Assembly: GCA_037576195.1 (NCBI GenBank)
Contig: CM075102.1
Coordinates: 33,724,745 to 33,788,744, forward strand
Direction of reading: 5' to 3'
Length of the DNA stretch: 64,000 bases
Source of the DNA: Phytoseiulus persimilis
Lineage: Eukaryota > Arthropoda > Arachnida > Mesostigmata > Phytoseiidae
Part shown: positions 23,003-34,005 of the stretch, in pieces
Layout: each line of letters begins with the position of its first letter
Numbering within the stretch: position 1 is the stretch's first letter
The notes under the pieces: model-generated
What the model was told of the DNA's origin: nothing
What the model saw: only the letters and a program-made list of their open reading frames with translations
The model's database searches: none
Program-made: the position numbers and the translations under genes

Positions 23003-24668
23003 ATGTCAATCGAAGCGAGAAACCCGAGGAGAGCCAAGCCTCAGATGATGGATTTGCCCAATGAAGTGCTCGACCACATCGCTCAGTTCTTGGATATAGA
23101 TTCCCTCGCTTGTTTCGCGTGTGTAAATCAACGTCTCCGAAGCGTAAGTGAGAACCGCAATTTGCAGCGCGTCAAGTGCGGCACCGTCAACGAATGGATG
23201 ATAGAATTCTTTCAGTCGAATGGCTCGAGAGTTCGCAATCTGAACCTTTCCGGCTGCTGGTCGAGCACTCCGATCATGACGGAACTCGTTCGAAGTTGTG
23301 CCTACCTCACGGAGTTGAATGTAGTGAACTCGTCGATTTCTCTGCGGAGTGTACTCAGCGTTCTAGGCAACCTCAAGCGACTGAAAAGCGTGAGCTTCAC
23401 GATCTCCGATGTCGTCGGACAGCTTCATCTCGGCCGCTACCCAAGCCTTGAACAGGTTTACCTGGAATTCCCCTCCAGATCACCATGTTATGAACTTCGT
23501 CGTGCATTTTCTGGATTGCTGCCTCGGAGTGAAGAAACTCCACGTATTCATCATCGGGAGGGCTTACAATCCAGTGTCGAGCTCCACGCTTGACGTGAGC
23601 CCCGAACGTCTCAACAACTACGAGATGGTCGTGTTCTCGAGGGAGTTACAGAGCACCAGGGCTCGCTGCTCTCTGTACCCACACATCTTCAACAGGGACG
23701 TGAGTCTGCCCCATCACCGGCTCATTCAACGCTTTTCAAACTCAACTTATTGGTTCGAGCGGGAGAGGTCCGACGGGAGAGTCTCGCAGTCGGTTCCACT
23801 CTCGCTAGTGTACCAGAAGATCGACGTGGATGACCTCCAGAACGCAAGGGAATTCCCTGATTGCTACCGCGCAGGACAGCGAGGACTCAGAATCTTCTCG
23901 GGGACGTTGGTCAACACATTCGCGATCCCCAGAATGAGCGCGCTCTGCTCACTGGTTGAGCTTGATTTCACCTACTGCCACTATTTCTACCCATCGTCTT
24001 CCTGGTGGTCGTTGGTGAAATCATCGCCGGCAGTTGAATCCCTCTCACTGCCCACCTGCTCGCTGCTGACCTCGAGCATCCCCGTCCCACGTCTCAACGA
24101 AAACACCGGCAGGGCTCTGAAGAAGCTGCATTTGAAGAAATTCCATATTGGCTCCAAGTTCAGGAATTGCATGCGCTGCTGGAGTCCGCTACCGGCTTCC
24201 GTCGCGGAATACGTCAGCGATTTCTCCAAGCTTGAGGAGTTCACCCTGCGTGTGGTTCAGGTGCAAGACGACTTCTTCGAGCGCTTGAACGGGTCACGTG
24301 TTTTGAGAACCTTCAAACTGAGATCTCAATTCGGCCAGAACTGGGTCGGAATCGCACGGTTCGTGAGGATTTGCCGCAGCTTGCAAAACCTGAAAATCGA
24401 TTCCCCGTTCCTGCCCCTCGGATCTTCCAAGTTCTGGGCTGCGCTCGAAGGGTCGAAAGTGACGCAGCTCTGTTTAAGCTCGAGCTCTCCTGAACCAATG
24501 AATATGCCAGGACTAGAACTCAGGCTCCCCCGTCTCCTGGCGAAACTCGACGTTTTCCATCTTCACTGCGAACAAGCTCCGAACTTCCGAGAGGTCAACT
24601 CTCTGCTTAAAGGTGAGGTCTCGAAGGCCAACCGCACGAGGAAACTCAATCCCGTGCGAGTTTCATAA
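23003..24668 (+). CDS. F-box and leucine-rich-repeat protein
   Basis: Single-exon gene of about 555 residues once one frame break is allowed for. F-box proteins are the substrate-binding subunits of SCF ubiquitin ligases; the box binds Skp1 and the LRRs bind substrate (family knowledge). The F-box is near the start: LPNEVLDHIAQFLDIDSLACFACVNQRLRSV. Irregular LRRs follow (VRNLNLSGCW, LTELNVVNSSI, LKRLKSVSFTI, then LVELDFTYCHYF, LKKLHLKKFHI, LEEFTLRVVQV, LQNLKIDSPF). ATG at 23003 was chosen; an ATG at 23045 just before the box is an alternative. The C-run at 23470-23473 has one base too many, moving the frame at YLEFP. With one C fewer the protein is continuous to TAA at 24668. I cannot place it in a named FBXL subfamily. 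Confidence 0.75.
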
Positions 24669-26640
24669 GAAGCGAACCTCGTTGGGCAGACGACTCGTAT
24701 GTACCCTCAGGGATCGTTTTCCCTGGGCGGAGCTTGTGTGTAGCACGAAACTTTATTGGGAAAATCAAACCAGTTGGCTGGATTATCGATTGATCTTTCT
24801 TCCGCTCCAGAGGCGTCGGAGAAACGACGTTTTGCGAATTCCTGCACAATTGCGAGTGTACAGATGGTGGTGTGATGCAAGACACAATCGGAACGAATGG
24901 ACCAGAGCAAAGGGTCAGGAGACGGAGCGCCTCGAGCGGCACACGTCAAGACGCCTGCGAATACGGAATTTCAGCCGCAGAGGCCCTTTCCTGCTGATTC
25001 CGTCCCGTCGAAATTTCAGGGATGGCATTTTCCGGAAATTGTCGACGTTCGCGAAAGAAAAACTGCACCAAATCTTGAAACGTGCTCGTAAAGTATGTCT
25101 GAGTGTACATTTGGGCTTCGACATGAAAATTAGCCTGGTCGGAGCAACAAGATATGTGATATCTTGTTGTCGATCAAACGCACGCCCCACGACTTCGAGG
25201 CCAGCCCGCTGAAGCTTCCAAGCATTGCGCTGCGGGAACGAGGTTTCAGAGAGGGTTTCTGGCGGCACTTCCGCCTGGCTTCCGCAGGCTTGGCGGATAC
25301 GATTGCGGCAGAAGGCGATCAGCGTACGAGCGAAGTCCCTCTCACAGCAGGTTTTGCAGCACCGACCGCTCAAGCTGCAATATCCGAGCATTCCCCTCAT
25401 TTCAGAATATTCCGCAAACCAAGGAGTGTTGAAGGGTTTGATGGTTCATCTAGTCACAATGAGTATAAACAGTCTATACCGGATCGTGACGTTTCAGTTT
25501 TTAGCATGTTCTTGGCTTCAGTGGTGCCTCTAGAGCTCAGGGCGGAGAATGGAAATGTTGCATGGAGAACCCCGAGGACATCTTCAACCAGACTCTGACG
25601 GCTCCCGCTATTCGTGTTTGTGAAAGAGTCATTGTTGGTCAGAAGACCGGGAAGAACGAGGGCCGACATCGCAGCATTGGTTCTATCGAAAGTTGTGATC
25701 ATCGCCGAGGAGCTCCGAGTGGATCACAGACTCTTGTCGACGATGAATGACGGGAAGATTGGGCATTTTTTTAGTTCAGTTCCCTCGCCAACATGTATCA
25801 TTGAAATGTGACTCCAAAGAAAATGAACGATTCAGAAAGGATTGTCCGGAGGCCCGTAGATGAGAACGCTGTAAAAAACGGAATTCTTTCCCTGCATACG
25901 CGTTTCAGAAGTATGGAATGTTTCCTCCACATTTCCTACAACACGCCATCAAAAGCTTGGAGATTGAATACATCGACCATAGGTGTTCGAGATGAGCGGA
26001 AGCATCAACGTCAAGCGATGCTCCGGAGTCCGGACTCGATCGGGCCCCTGAGTCGATGCCGCTGAAGCAGGCTCCGTATCGTCGAACGACGACAGCACTG
26101 CTCGCCGATTCGTTGCCAATCTTAATAACACCTCCAAGCTGACTGGTGTTGACAAAACATCAGTGCATGGAGTCGGCCCGATCTGGAATGTTATCAACTG
26201 CATGAATCCGTTAGACAACCAAAAGTTCGGCCAGTATCGTGCGCAGACAGCTCGTGGTTGCGCAGAGTTTCACAATTGATATCAAATACCTGACACTTTG
26301 CGCCGCCTTCTGATGTGAGGTGCACAGAGTCTTGAGCAGTCTCCAATTGCCGATTGGTGCTTACGGCAAGAAGGCTTCCAACGGAGGCCAACTGCGTCAT
26401 CCTTTCATAGCATGATCGATGCCTAGGCTGTGTCCAATCACATCAAGATTTCCCGGTTCACTCCGATACATGAACAAGAACCAATTCCAGGCGTCTCTGA
26501 TCTATTTTAATGTGTTCTGGGATGAACATTTCACATAGCTCAAGGCTTAAATATTCCCGCGTTCGGCATGTTGGTCAACTCGAATCATCGATTTGAAACT
26601 GACGTGTGAACTGAGGGTTATTTCATATTTTTTCCCGGAA
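24669..26640. other. No gene supported
   Basis: Longest frames are + 24613-25212 and 25164-25598 and - 25400-24915, overlapping each other and lacking motifs. They look like chance or shadow frames. Confidence 0.3.
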
Positions 26641-26654
26641 GCCGAGGAAGGGCA

Positions 26655-26669
26655 GGGGGGGGGGGGGGG
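26655..26669 (+). repeat. Uninterrupted G15 tract
   Basis: Fifteen consecutive G residues within GGGCA-G15-TGAG. Such a tract can form a G-quadruplex or slip during replication. Its true length is likely uncertain in the assembly. Confidence 0.9.
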
Positions 26670-27960
26670 TGAGTTTGTCGAATCAATTCTCAGACTTGAC
26701 GAAAATGAAATAGTTCGGAAGACCATGCTCTCAAGAATCGGGGACGCGAATGGTGCAGCCGATTGTAAGACTGGGGGATTCCCGACGTTATTCTCGGCAT
26801 CAGATATTACAATGAGGTATTTCACTCGGTGAGGCATGCGTGAGTGACGGGAAAAGGGAAGTGAAATTGACAATGATTACTTCCAAGGGCTGGCTAATGG
26901 CTCATTCTTAATCTCGAACCCCGACTGTACCATATATGGACATTCGAAGGTTTGGCGCAAACTCTATCCAAATTTGGGCATTTTGAACCAGTTTAGGGGT
27001 GTGCGGCTCTCTTCCCAGAGTTCCGACCGCTCGAAAAACAGGTCACCTGGAGAAACACAGAGCCTTCACGAGAGCTGCTCCTCCATAGTGGGGCTGAAGT
27101 TACATCGCTCTGTTTGATTTGAGCAGCGCCACGCAACTGTGAATCATCATCCAACCCGCCGAAATCTGGAGATCACATTTGCAGCCTCTAATGTTAGAAC
27201 AAACGGGATTTGAACTCTGGCTGCGTGAGAACTCCCTCGTGCTTTCTCAAAACGGGTCCAGTGAGGTGTCCCAAACACTCCAACTTTTGTGTGGTGTGAG
27301 TTGATTGTTGAGATCGAATCAGAGATAATATGAGGACCTCCGAACTAGGCGTGGTAGCCCCAGCGATGAGATGCGGAAAAGGCGGATCGAGAGCTTGAAA
27401 GTCCTCTGATTCACCCGAGAGCTATAATATTGTAACTTTGAGATTGCTGGTATGTCATTACTACCAATCGATGATCATTTGGCTTTTGAGCCGTGAGGGC
27501 TTTCGATGCTCAACTTCAAGTCGTGTATCAATGGGAAAAGTAGGGGAAGAAGCGAGTTTCCCAACGCGGGTGATACATATTGTGTGAACCAAGGTAGAAA
27601 GAAAAGCGCCCGTCTGGAGCTCTTTCCTCATCTTCTGCATCCCCTTCAACTCTTCGCGACGTTCTCGCTTCTCAGCTCTAGATACTGGATCGGGAAGCCC
27701 CGCAGTGGAGGTCTCGATCGTTCATTCATTTCAAGAAATCCGATTCCTAGAACGAGTCGTTCGTGACTGGGAACAAGTTAACGGCAAGCTCTACCCCCAG
27801 TGCCTCATGTATTTGCTCCGGAGCGGTCCTCCGTGGACTCGGGTTCAGCTCATACTCCTCCGAGAAGATTTCGACACTTTTTGACCGAAATCTGGACGAC
27901 CAATGACTGGACTATACAAGCCAGTGAGAGGCAAAGCTTGCCTGGATATCTTTAGTCAAT
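26670..27960. other. No gene supported
   Basis: Short frames only and no repeat structure noticed. Confidence 0.3.
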
Positions 27961-27976
27961 AGTCGGCTTTGCAAAT

Positions 27977-28087
27977 GACCGCATTCCTAGCGAGGCGCGG
28001 TTGCGGTTAACCGACGAGCGCACATCCATAACCGCCATCGCGGTTAAACACAAATCTGCGATCTAAAACCGCGGTAGTGACCGCGCG
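27977..28087. promoter_or_regulatory. Cluster of GCGGTTA/TAACCGC (RUNX-like) sites
   Basis: Within 110 bp the core ACCGC/GCGGT occurs at least seven times on both strands: GACCGCAT, GCGCGGTTGCGGTTAACCG, TAACCGCC,TCGCGGTTAAAC, AAACCGCGGTAG and TGACCGCGCG. TGCGGTT/AACCGCA is the RUNX/Runt-domain consensus (established knowledge). A homotypic cluster of this kind suggests an enhancer, though no nearby gene is obvious. Confidence 0.35.
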
Positions 28088-29275
28088 CATATCAAGCTTA
28101 TATCCCCAGGCACGTGATTCCGAGTAGATTCTGCATTTACACTATCGTTTCCTCGCCTGATCACATTGGAATGAGCCATAGCCAAAGACGAAGAGAGATA
28201 TCACAACCCCTAGAGATCCTTCTCGGAATTCCGGTGAGGACTTTCAACTGGAGAGAGAATTCTGAATGATTCTCGGGAAGCTTCTCCCCTCTTTTCGAGA
28301 GTAAAGTTTCTTAATTGACGGACACAACGAGATCTTCGAACGGATTCCACAAAGAACTCGTTCTTCAGAACTGGATCTGATAAGATCCGTTGAGATCAGA
28401 TTAGATAGGGCCGCGACCATTATTTGAACGTGGCCCAAACCACGAAATTTTTGACACGATTTCTCAATCCGAAAGGAATCATCTTGCGTTGGAGAGCCAC
28501 CCGTCCGATGAGTATAGCCAGAAACTTTGGATTCAACCTCCCACGCCCCGCTATTTCGAACTATGAAATTCAACTTTGAGGACAATTTCTGTACGATTTC
28601 GCGAGCGTAGACTCCTCAGATGCAAGCTATCTCTGTTGGGGCGGGATGACTCACGTGAATTCGACGTCTTGATTCGAGGTCATCTCTTGAGCTGCTTCCA
28701 GCTTCCTCTGACTCCAAGTCCCTTCTTCAGCATTGGAGATCCCTGGTTTTTGAAGGATTTTACCGCGATTCTTCCAGCAATGCTTTCCAATGCGGGACCC
28801 GCACAATCTGGAATAACTTCTCGCTATTTCTCTGGATTCCTTCTGGACGTTGATGAACGACAGGACTCGACTCCGAGGAAGGCAGGCGTCCTTCCTTCGT
28901 AGCGATCCCCGCTCGAGCTGCGCAAAATAGATGTGTCGAAAATAATCCGAGCCTCTGATTTCGTCGGAACTCCGACAAGCCCCATAAATCAATCACAGAC
29001 GCGGGATGCTTGTTCATGGGAGCTTCAAGGGGCATTAGCTGGGTTCGAGGATCTCCAGGTATAATTGCTGGCTGGGTCCTCATTTCGGAAGCGTCTACGA
29101 GCTTCGTTCTACGGGAGCCATCATACAAGATGTCACTAGTTCCACGAGTTGCGCGGTGTATGCGACCGCACTGTCCAGAGTTACACGTTTCTCGGCCACG
29201 AGGAGTTCTCAGAGGAGTTTGTTTTGATCTTCTCGAATGTAATCCTCACAGTTCTGTACCGTTCTGCCGCCACGG
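28088..29275. other. No gene supported
   Basis: - frames at 28585-28244 and 29128-28651 are open for 110-120 codons, and a stretch RRTKLVDASEMRTQPAIIPGD has a retroelement feel. I see no diagnostic motif. Confidence 0.25.
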
Positions 29276-29960
29276 TTAGGGTCCAACGAGCCGAAAATTC
29301 GAACCGGGAACGCATGAAGCCGAAAAATCGAGCCCGAAAAGCATGAAGCCGAAGAGCATGAAGCCGAAAAGCATGAAGCTGGAAACCTCCTCTCCCAACA
29401 GCGGAGTCGTCGGGACTGGCTTGGTGGGATGGAATTTCTGTGTCGTTTCGTCGATCTGTACTTTTGTGAGACTCCATTGAATGACACGTCGGTGGCTTCG
29501 ACGATTCACTTCCAGACAGCGGAGCAATCGCTGATCGATTCCGGTTTCCCCCTTCCGGTGGGCAAGAACAAAATGTTGTGACAGCATATTCTGGGAATAG
29601 TACTAGAGCTGGAGGTGAAGGTTCCTCTTCAGTTCTAGCGAGTTAAGCTCGAAAACTTCAAGATTCGCGTTCAGCAGATCGCTTCCTGTAGCAGCTACAC
29701 CTTCGCTCAGTTCGAACTGGGAACCGTAGATGCGGAACAGCGAGGACGTAAGCGAGGCTGAAGAAGTAGGTAGCCTGAGCGTGACGAAAGTGCAATTCCT
29801 CCCCGCTAAACCAGTCCCGACCGCTCCGCTGTTGGGAGAGGAGGTTCTCGGCTTCGCGCTCTCCAACTTCATGCTTTTCGGCTTCGATTTTTCGGCTTCA
29901 TGCATTTCGGGATCAAGGGTAAACACCGCCGCTACATTGCTCGAGGGAGAGCGATTCATT
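29276..29960. repeat. Inverted duplicate with internal 15-bp repeats
   Basis: Translated on opposite strands, 29560-29290 (-) and 29740-29960 (+) give the same pattern: LTKVQ....F.P.KPVPT.PLLGEEV followed by repeated F.LFGF and FGLDFSASC/FGFDFSASC and then PGS/SGS. The two copies therefore face each other about 180 bp apart. The - copy contains a short tandem array of CATGAAGCCGAAAAG-type 15-bp units (29314-29380). It is either a relic of a mobile gene duplicated head to head or a third foldback structure. Confidence 0.65.
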
Positions 29961-31111
29961 TTCGTTCAATTCGTAGTGCCAGATTTCAGATCTCAGCCCT
30001 CCTGATTGCGCTCATCCGATAAGACGCTTCCCCAAGGAATCATACGCATCAGATAAGACGCAGCTTTGGTTTGTGTCCGGATTCGCGGGTGAAGAATCGT
30101 CTCAGACACTGGGAATTCGGTTTTAACCGTTATGGAGGTTATCAGCCGCGCTTAATCAACCGTTGCAAAGCCCAGGCTCTAGAAATGGCACACCGTGGGA
30201 TCATATCAACATGCGGAAAAAAATCATGCCTGCGAGGGAAACAACAGTCGAGCGTGGTCTTCGCAGACCAGTCGAAGGCACTGCATAGTAGGTGTAGCGG
30301 CGGAAGAGACCTGTATAATGGCCACTTCCACTTTGGTAGAGTCCTTCTGATCGATTTCAGCTTTCTTATCTGGGGGAGAAATCTGAGTGAGGCTCGGTCA
30401 TTGCCAAATGCCCACCTGCGACGATGAAGATACTCGGCAAACTTCTAATCGATGACATCGATGATTGAAGTTTCCAAACGGCTGGGGAGTAGCCGCGTTA
30501 GGAGCGAACAAACGCAAGCAACCGGTGGCGCAGCGAGGATTCTTGTCTCCGGATCCCACGCACTGTTGCCTTCAACTCTACTTGAGGCCGGTATTGAAGA
30601 ATGGAAGATATACTGAATCGAAGACTCGCTTTGCTTGAGAATTCATGATACCCCGAGCTGAGTTGTATCGACTCATCTCACTTGGAAAACGTGGGGCGAT
30701 GCCGATTCTCGATGACTTCATGGTTTACGGTGATGCTTGATGGGCTCATTCGATATGCGAAATCAAATCGACGCGTCATCTGTCTTACACATCTCTCTGT
30801 GGCAATTGGTCGACGACGAGAACGCGAAATTCCAATCAGCTGCAACCCCGTCGTATGATTCGAGGAGTCAGAAGAGCTGCTAGACGATCAGGTACCCAGG
30901 AAACCCTCGACTGTATTTCAAACACAGTCGGGCTTGCTTATCTTCGATCCATACATACCTAGAGATTTTGATATCTCGCTCACTATCGGAGAAGAAAATT
31001 GCACTACCTGCTGATTCAAGTGTATAAGAATTGTTGACCATCGCAGACGAGACTCCTTCCTTGCCCACACCCGTCGATTCACGATTCGAAGAGTGGTTAG
31101 GAGTCAATACT
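29961..31111. other. No gene supported; 3' flank of the secreted protein gene at the right end
   Basis: A - frame at 31107-30880 lies directly downstream of the secreted-protein stop codon and is probably 3' UTR. Elsewhere only short frames are present. Confidence 0.3.
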
Positions 31112-31673
31112 TTATTCAGCTCTCATATCCGGTCCTCCACAGATTTTTATGCTATCCATCATGTAATTTTGATCGTCTTCAGTATCGAGTGCTTCCACGT
31201 AGGTGTAAAAGGCTGCAGATCCGTCGTCGCCCAAACTCCTGCACATCATTCGAACTATTTCGCCATGAGTCAATTCTCCGAAAGCCGCAACCTAGAAGGC
31301 CGGAAATCGGTGAGGCAAAGTCTGGGAGATCGTGCTGAAGGTCATGAGCTCCCTCGGGAAGCTAGGCGAAAGACCGTGAGATTCACCGGTTCGCTCGAGA
31401 AGTACGGCATCGTTGGATTCATCCATACCACAAGATTCGGAAACTTTACCGCCCGCCGAGGGAAGGAATACCTACCTGCTTCTCGAATTCCGCTATCAGG
31501 TCCAAGCGCCCGTCTATGGTGGCTCTCGTTAAGGTGCAGTTGAGGAACTCATCGATACGAGTAGGCGTCAGCACGCAGACGTTCCTGAAAGGGGCGACCG
31601 GTACTGGAACTCGTCGTTCGCAAAGAGCGAAACTCAGGAAAGACAGAAGGAGAGCGAAATCTCGCCATTCCAT
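31112..31673 (-). CDS. Small secreted four-cysteine protein, two exons
   Basis: Exon 1 is 31673-31476 (66 codons) and exon 2 is 31291-31112 (59 codons plus TAA), joined in phase 0 by an intron with GTAGGT donor and CTAG acceptor. Product of 125 residues: MEWRDFALLLSFLSFALC is a typical signal peptide, so the protein is predicted to be secreted. The mature part has Cys at about residues 33, 46, 83 and 117 (FRNVCVL, FLNCTL, RMMCRS, IKICGG), enough for two disulfides, and a predicted N-glycosylation site at NCT. In-frame ATGs at 31682 and 31709 would lengthen the N-terminus. I do not recognise the family. The exact phase match and open frames on both sides of the intron make the model solid. Confidence 0.72.
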
Positions 31674-32294
31674 CTTTGACATTTGCTTGGCCAAACTTTG
31701 TTGAAACATTTTAAGCTTTCGCGGAATCAACTGATTGGTCGTAATTATAATTGTAGAATGACGTGGCTCCACTGGCCAATGAAATGAGGGATCCGATTAA
31801 ACGAAGCTGTCGAAGCTCAGTTCCAATCAGATCGCTACTGACTTAATGGATTTGAGAGTGAGTATTGTTGTAATGAGCCGGGCTCAGCAATACTTTCCGG
31901 CCATGGGAGAATGTTCCTGTACACGTTCGGAGGCTCCAGAGTTGGCCGGAGCGGTTTTCAGAATTCCATCGTCCTTCCTTCGATGATCGTGCTAATCGAA
32001 TGATGTCACATGATCTAATTCGTATTGTCGTCCTCTGTGATATAGGTATCCGCAAGGTTTTTGTGCGTGGGCGCCGTTCATGCTGTTTCGGTCAGGTGAC
32101 CAGAATCGCAATGCACCCTGGATTTCCTTCACCGTAAATATTTTATTTGACATCTTTAGAGATACCTGTTAATATAGATAATAGTATGTGATCCGAATCG
32201 TGCATCTGGACACTCATGATTCCGCCAGCTGATTGATACTGGTGACTAGAGAGCATTCATTCGCATGAGAGAGTCGGATCCCGGATCCACATCT
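31674..32294. other. 5' flank of the secreted protein gene and unassigned DNA
   Basis: No frame worth reporting. A promoter for the secreted protein should lie around 31700-31850; ACAATTATAATTACG near 31745 is the only A+T-rich box seen. Confidence 0.3.
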
Positions 32295-33363
32295 TCAGCA
32301 GAAACATTCCGGAGCCGCGATGTGACATTGATATCTTACACATAGTTTTGAGTGGAACCCATGTACCGCATACCTAGTTGTGACATGTCGATACCGGTTG
32401 TTGGCCATCCTCCATGTGGTCTCTGTCATTGCTTCTGTGCTGAAGAAGTCGATGTCGACGGACGCCATCTTCCTCTCTGTTTCCTCGATGAAGGACCTGA
32501 AGGCCTGTGTCTCATTTAGGCTGAAGCGTTTCTTCGGGTCTTCTATGAAAGTTGGTACGGTGGCCATAAGGTAGGGTTGAGCTGTAAAGTCCGAGCGTTC
32601 TTTTGAGAAATGTTGATTTTGTCCTATCGAGCAGCAGTAGGTCAGCATGGGAAAGATTTTCCCATATCAGTTGGACTCCGTAGGAGGCGACTGGGGCAAC
32701 CTTCATATCAAACAGGGCAAGCGCGGTCTCCATCGATAGCTCCTGAAGGCTGCGGATGCTCGCTACGGCCACCAGTGCTTTTCTCATTCGTTCCTCGATG
32801 TGCACAGTGAACGATTTTCCGGAGGGCGTCAGTGTTATGCCTGGGTACGTGAATCTGTTGACGAACTCAATCTCCTGTCCGTTCAGTCGAATCTGATCGT
32901 CGTTTGCTAGTCTGCCTCCTCTTCTGAACTTCATGGCTTCTGTTTTCTTCTCGTTGATCTCCAGCCCTAGACTATTGGCGTTTTCGGCGAGCGTGGTCAG
33001 AGCTTCCCGGACATGGGAGCGGCTGGTGCTGAACAGGGCGATGTCATCGGCGTAGCAGATCATGTCAACGCCGCGGTGTCTGTTCTTAATCAGCTCCGGG
33101 AGGCGGGCGATAAGGATATTGAAGCACAGCGGCGACAGATTATCACCTTGGGTGAATCCGTTTGTTTGATTTAGACACGACCTCAGGCATACACCGTCAT
33201 CGAGTGTAATCGGATTCTCCTGGAACAGTTCTTTGATGAGGCCGAGAATGTTCATGGGGACACCTACAGCTGAAAGGTGTTTCAGGGCCACCTGGCGAGA
33301 TCCAGGATTTCCTTCATCCATTTCTGCGAGTTTTTGTTCGACATCGGTTGGAATCCCAATCAA
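32295..33363 (-). mobile_element. Truncated non-LTR retrotransposon (LINE), reverse transcriptase and tail
   Basis: The - frame 33363-32512 contains the reverse transcriptase core: TQGDNLSPLCFNILI, the catalytic YADD box in MICYADDIALF, then GLEINEKKTEAMKF and FTYPGITL. Near 32585 the frame shifts by one and goes on to 32295, ending with a Cys/His-rich tail (C..RYQCHIAAPECFC) like the zinc knuckle of many LINEs. The endonuclease and the 5' part are missing, as expected of a 5'-truncated copy. The family differs from the LINE at 58 kb: the motif around the active site and the spacing are not the same. Confidence 0.85.
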
Positions 33364-34005
33364 TTAACGATACTAGTTCTTGGAAAGCTTGAGTAAAAAC
33401 TGCCGGGATTAAACCACTGGTATGGCTGCAGTTAAGCAACCTAAGCAGGTTAGTGTCCCGGTCAGGGCTCTTATCAAGGGTATTGGACTCATTGACCAGG
33501 CAGAATCTGGAAAATCTTCACGGAAATATTCTTGAACTTGAACTTTGAAACCGTCTCAAGAACACCTTGATACCATTTTAATGCGCCCCTGTTTCAGACA
33601 AACGAGCGGAGCCGACCAGCGACGAACCACCCAAAACCAACATAGTCGACACGGCATTGACTCCACACGGGATAGTTTACGAATGGCTCCGCTCTGATAA
33701 CACCATGACGAAGATGCCACACGAACTCGGACGCAGGGAAACTTTCCATGATTCCTTTCCCTCGAGTCTGTCAGTATTGTTCACGGAAGAACTCCTCTAT
33801 GATTACGAGATGAATAAATAAATTTATTCTGGAACCGACATTAAACACGTGAGTTGTGGCAACATGAGTGCTCCGAGATGAGTATGAGCACAGCATCCTT
33901 CCATTCTTATTTACAAAATGAGCTCAATTTGCAAATGATCCGTCATCGGATATACGATCTCGACTCTACCTAACCACTTTCTCTTTGTACCTAAATGGCA
34001 TTTCA
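33364..34005. other. 3' flank of the chaoptin-like gene
   Basis: AATAAA on the - strand at 33828-33823 lies about 180 bp past the chaoptin-like stop and is the likely polyadenylation signal. No further gene is seen between it and the LINE. Confidence 0.5.

Noticed and set aside
24613-25598. Overlapping long frames on both strands
   Set aside because: Overlap each other without motifs; typical of chance frames at this base composition.
33400-33480. AAGCAACCTAAGCAGGTTAGT resembling part of 5S rRNA or a 5S-derived SINE
   Set aside because: Only a short fragment looks similar; the internal promoter and the rest of a 5S gene are absent.
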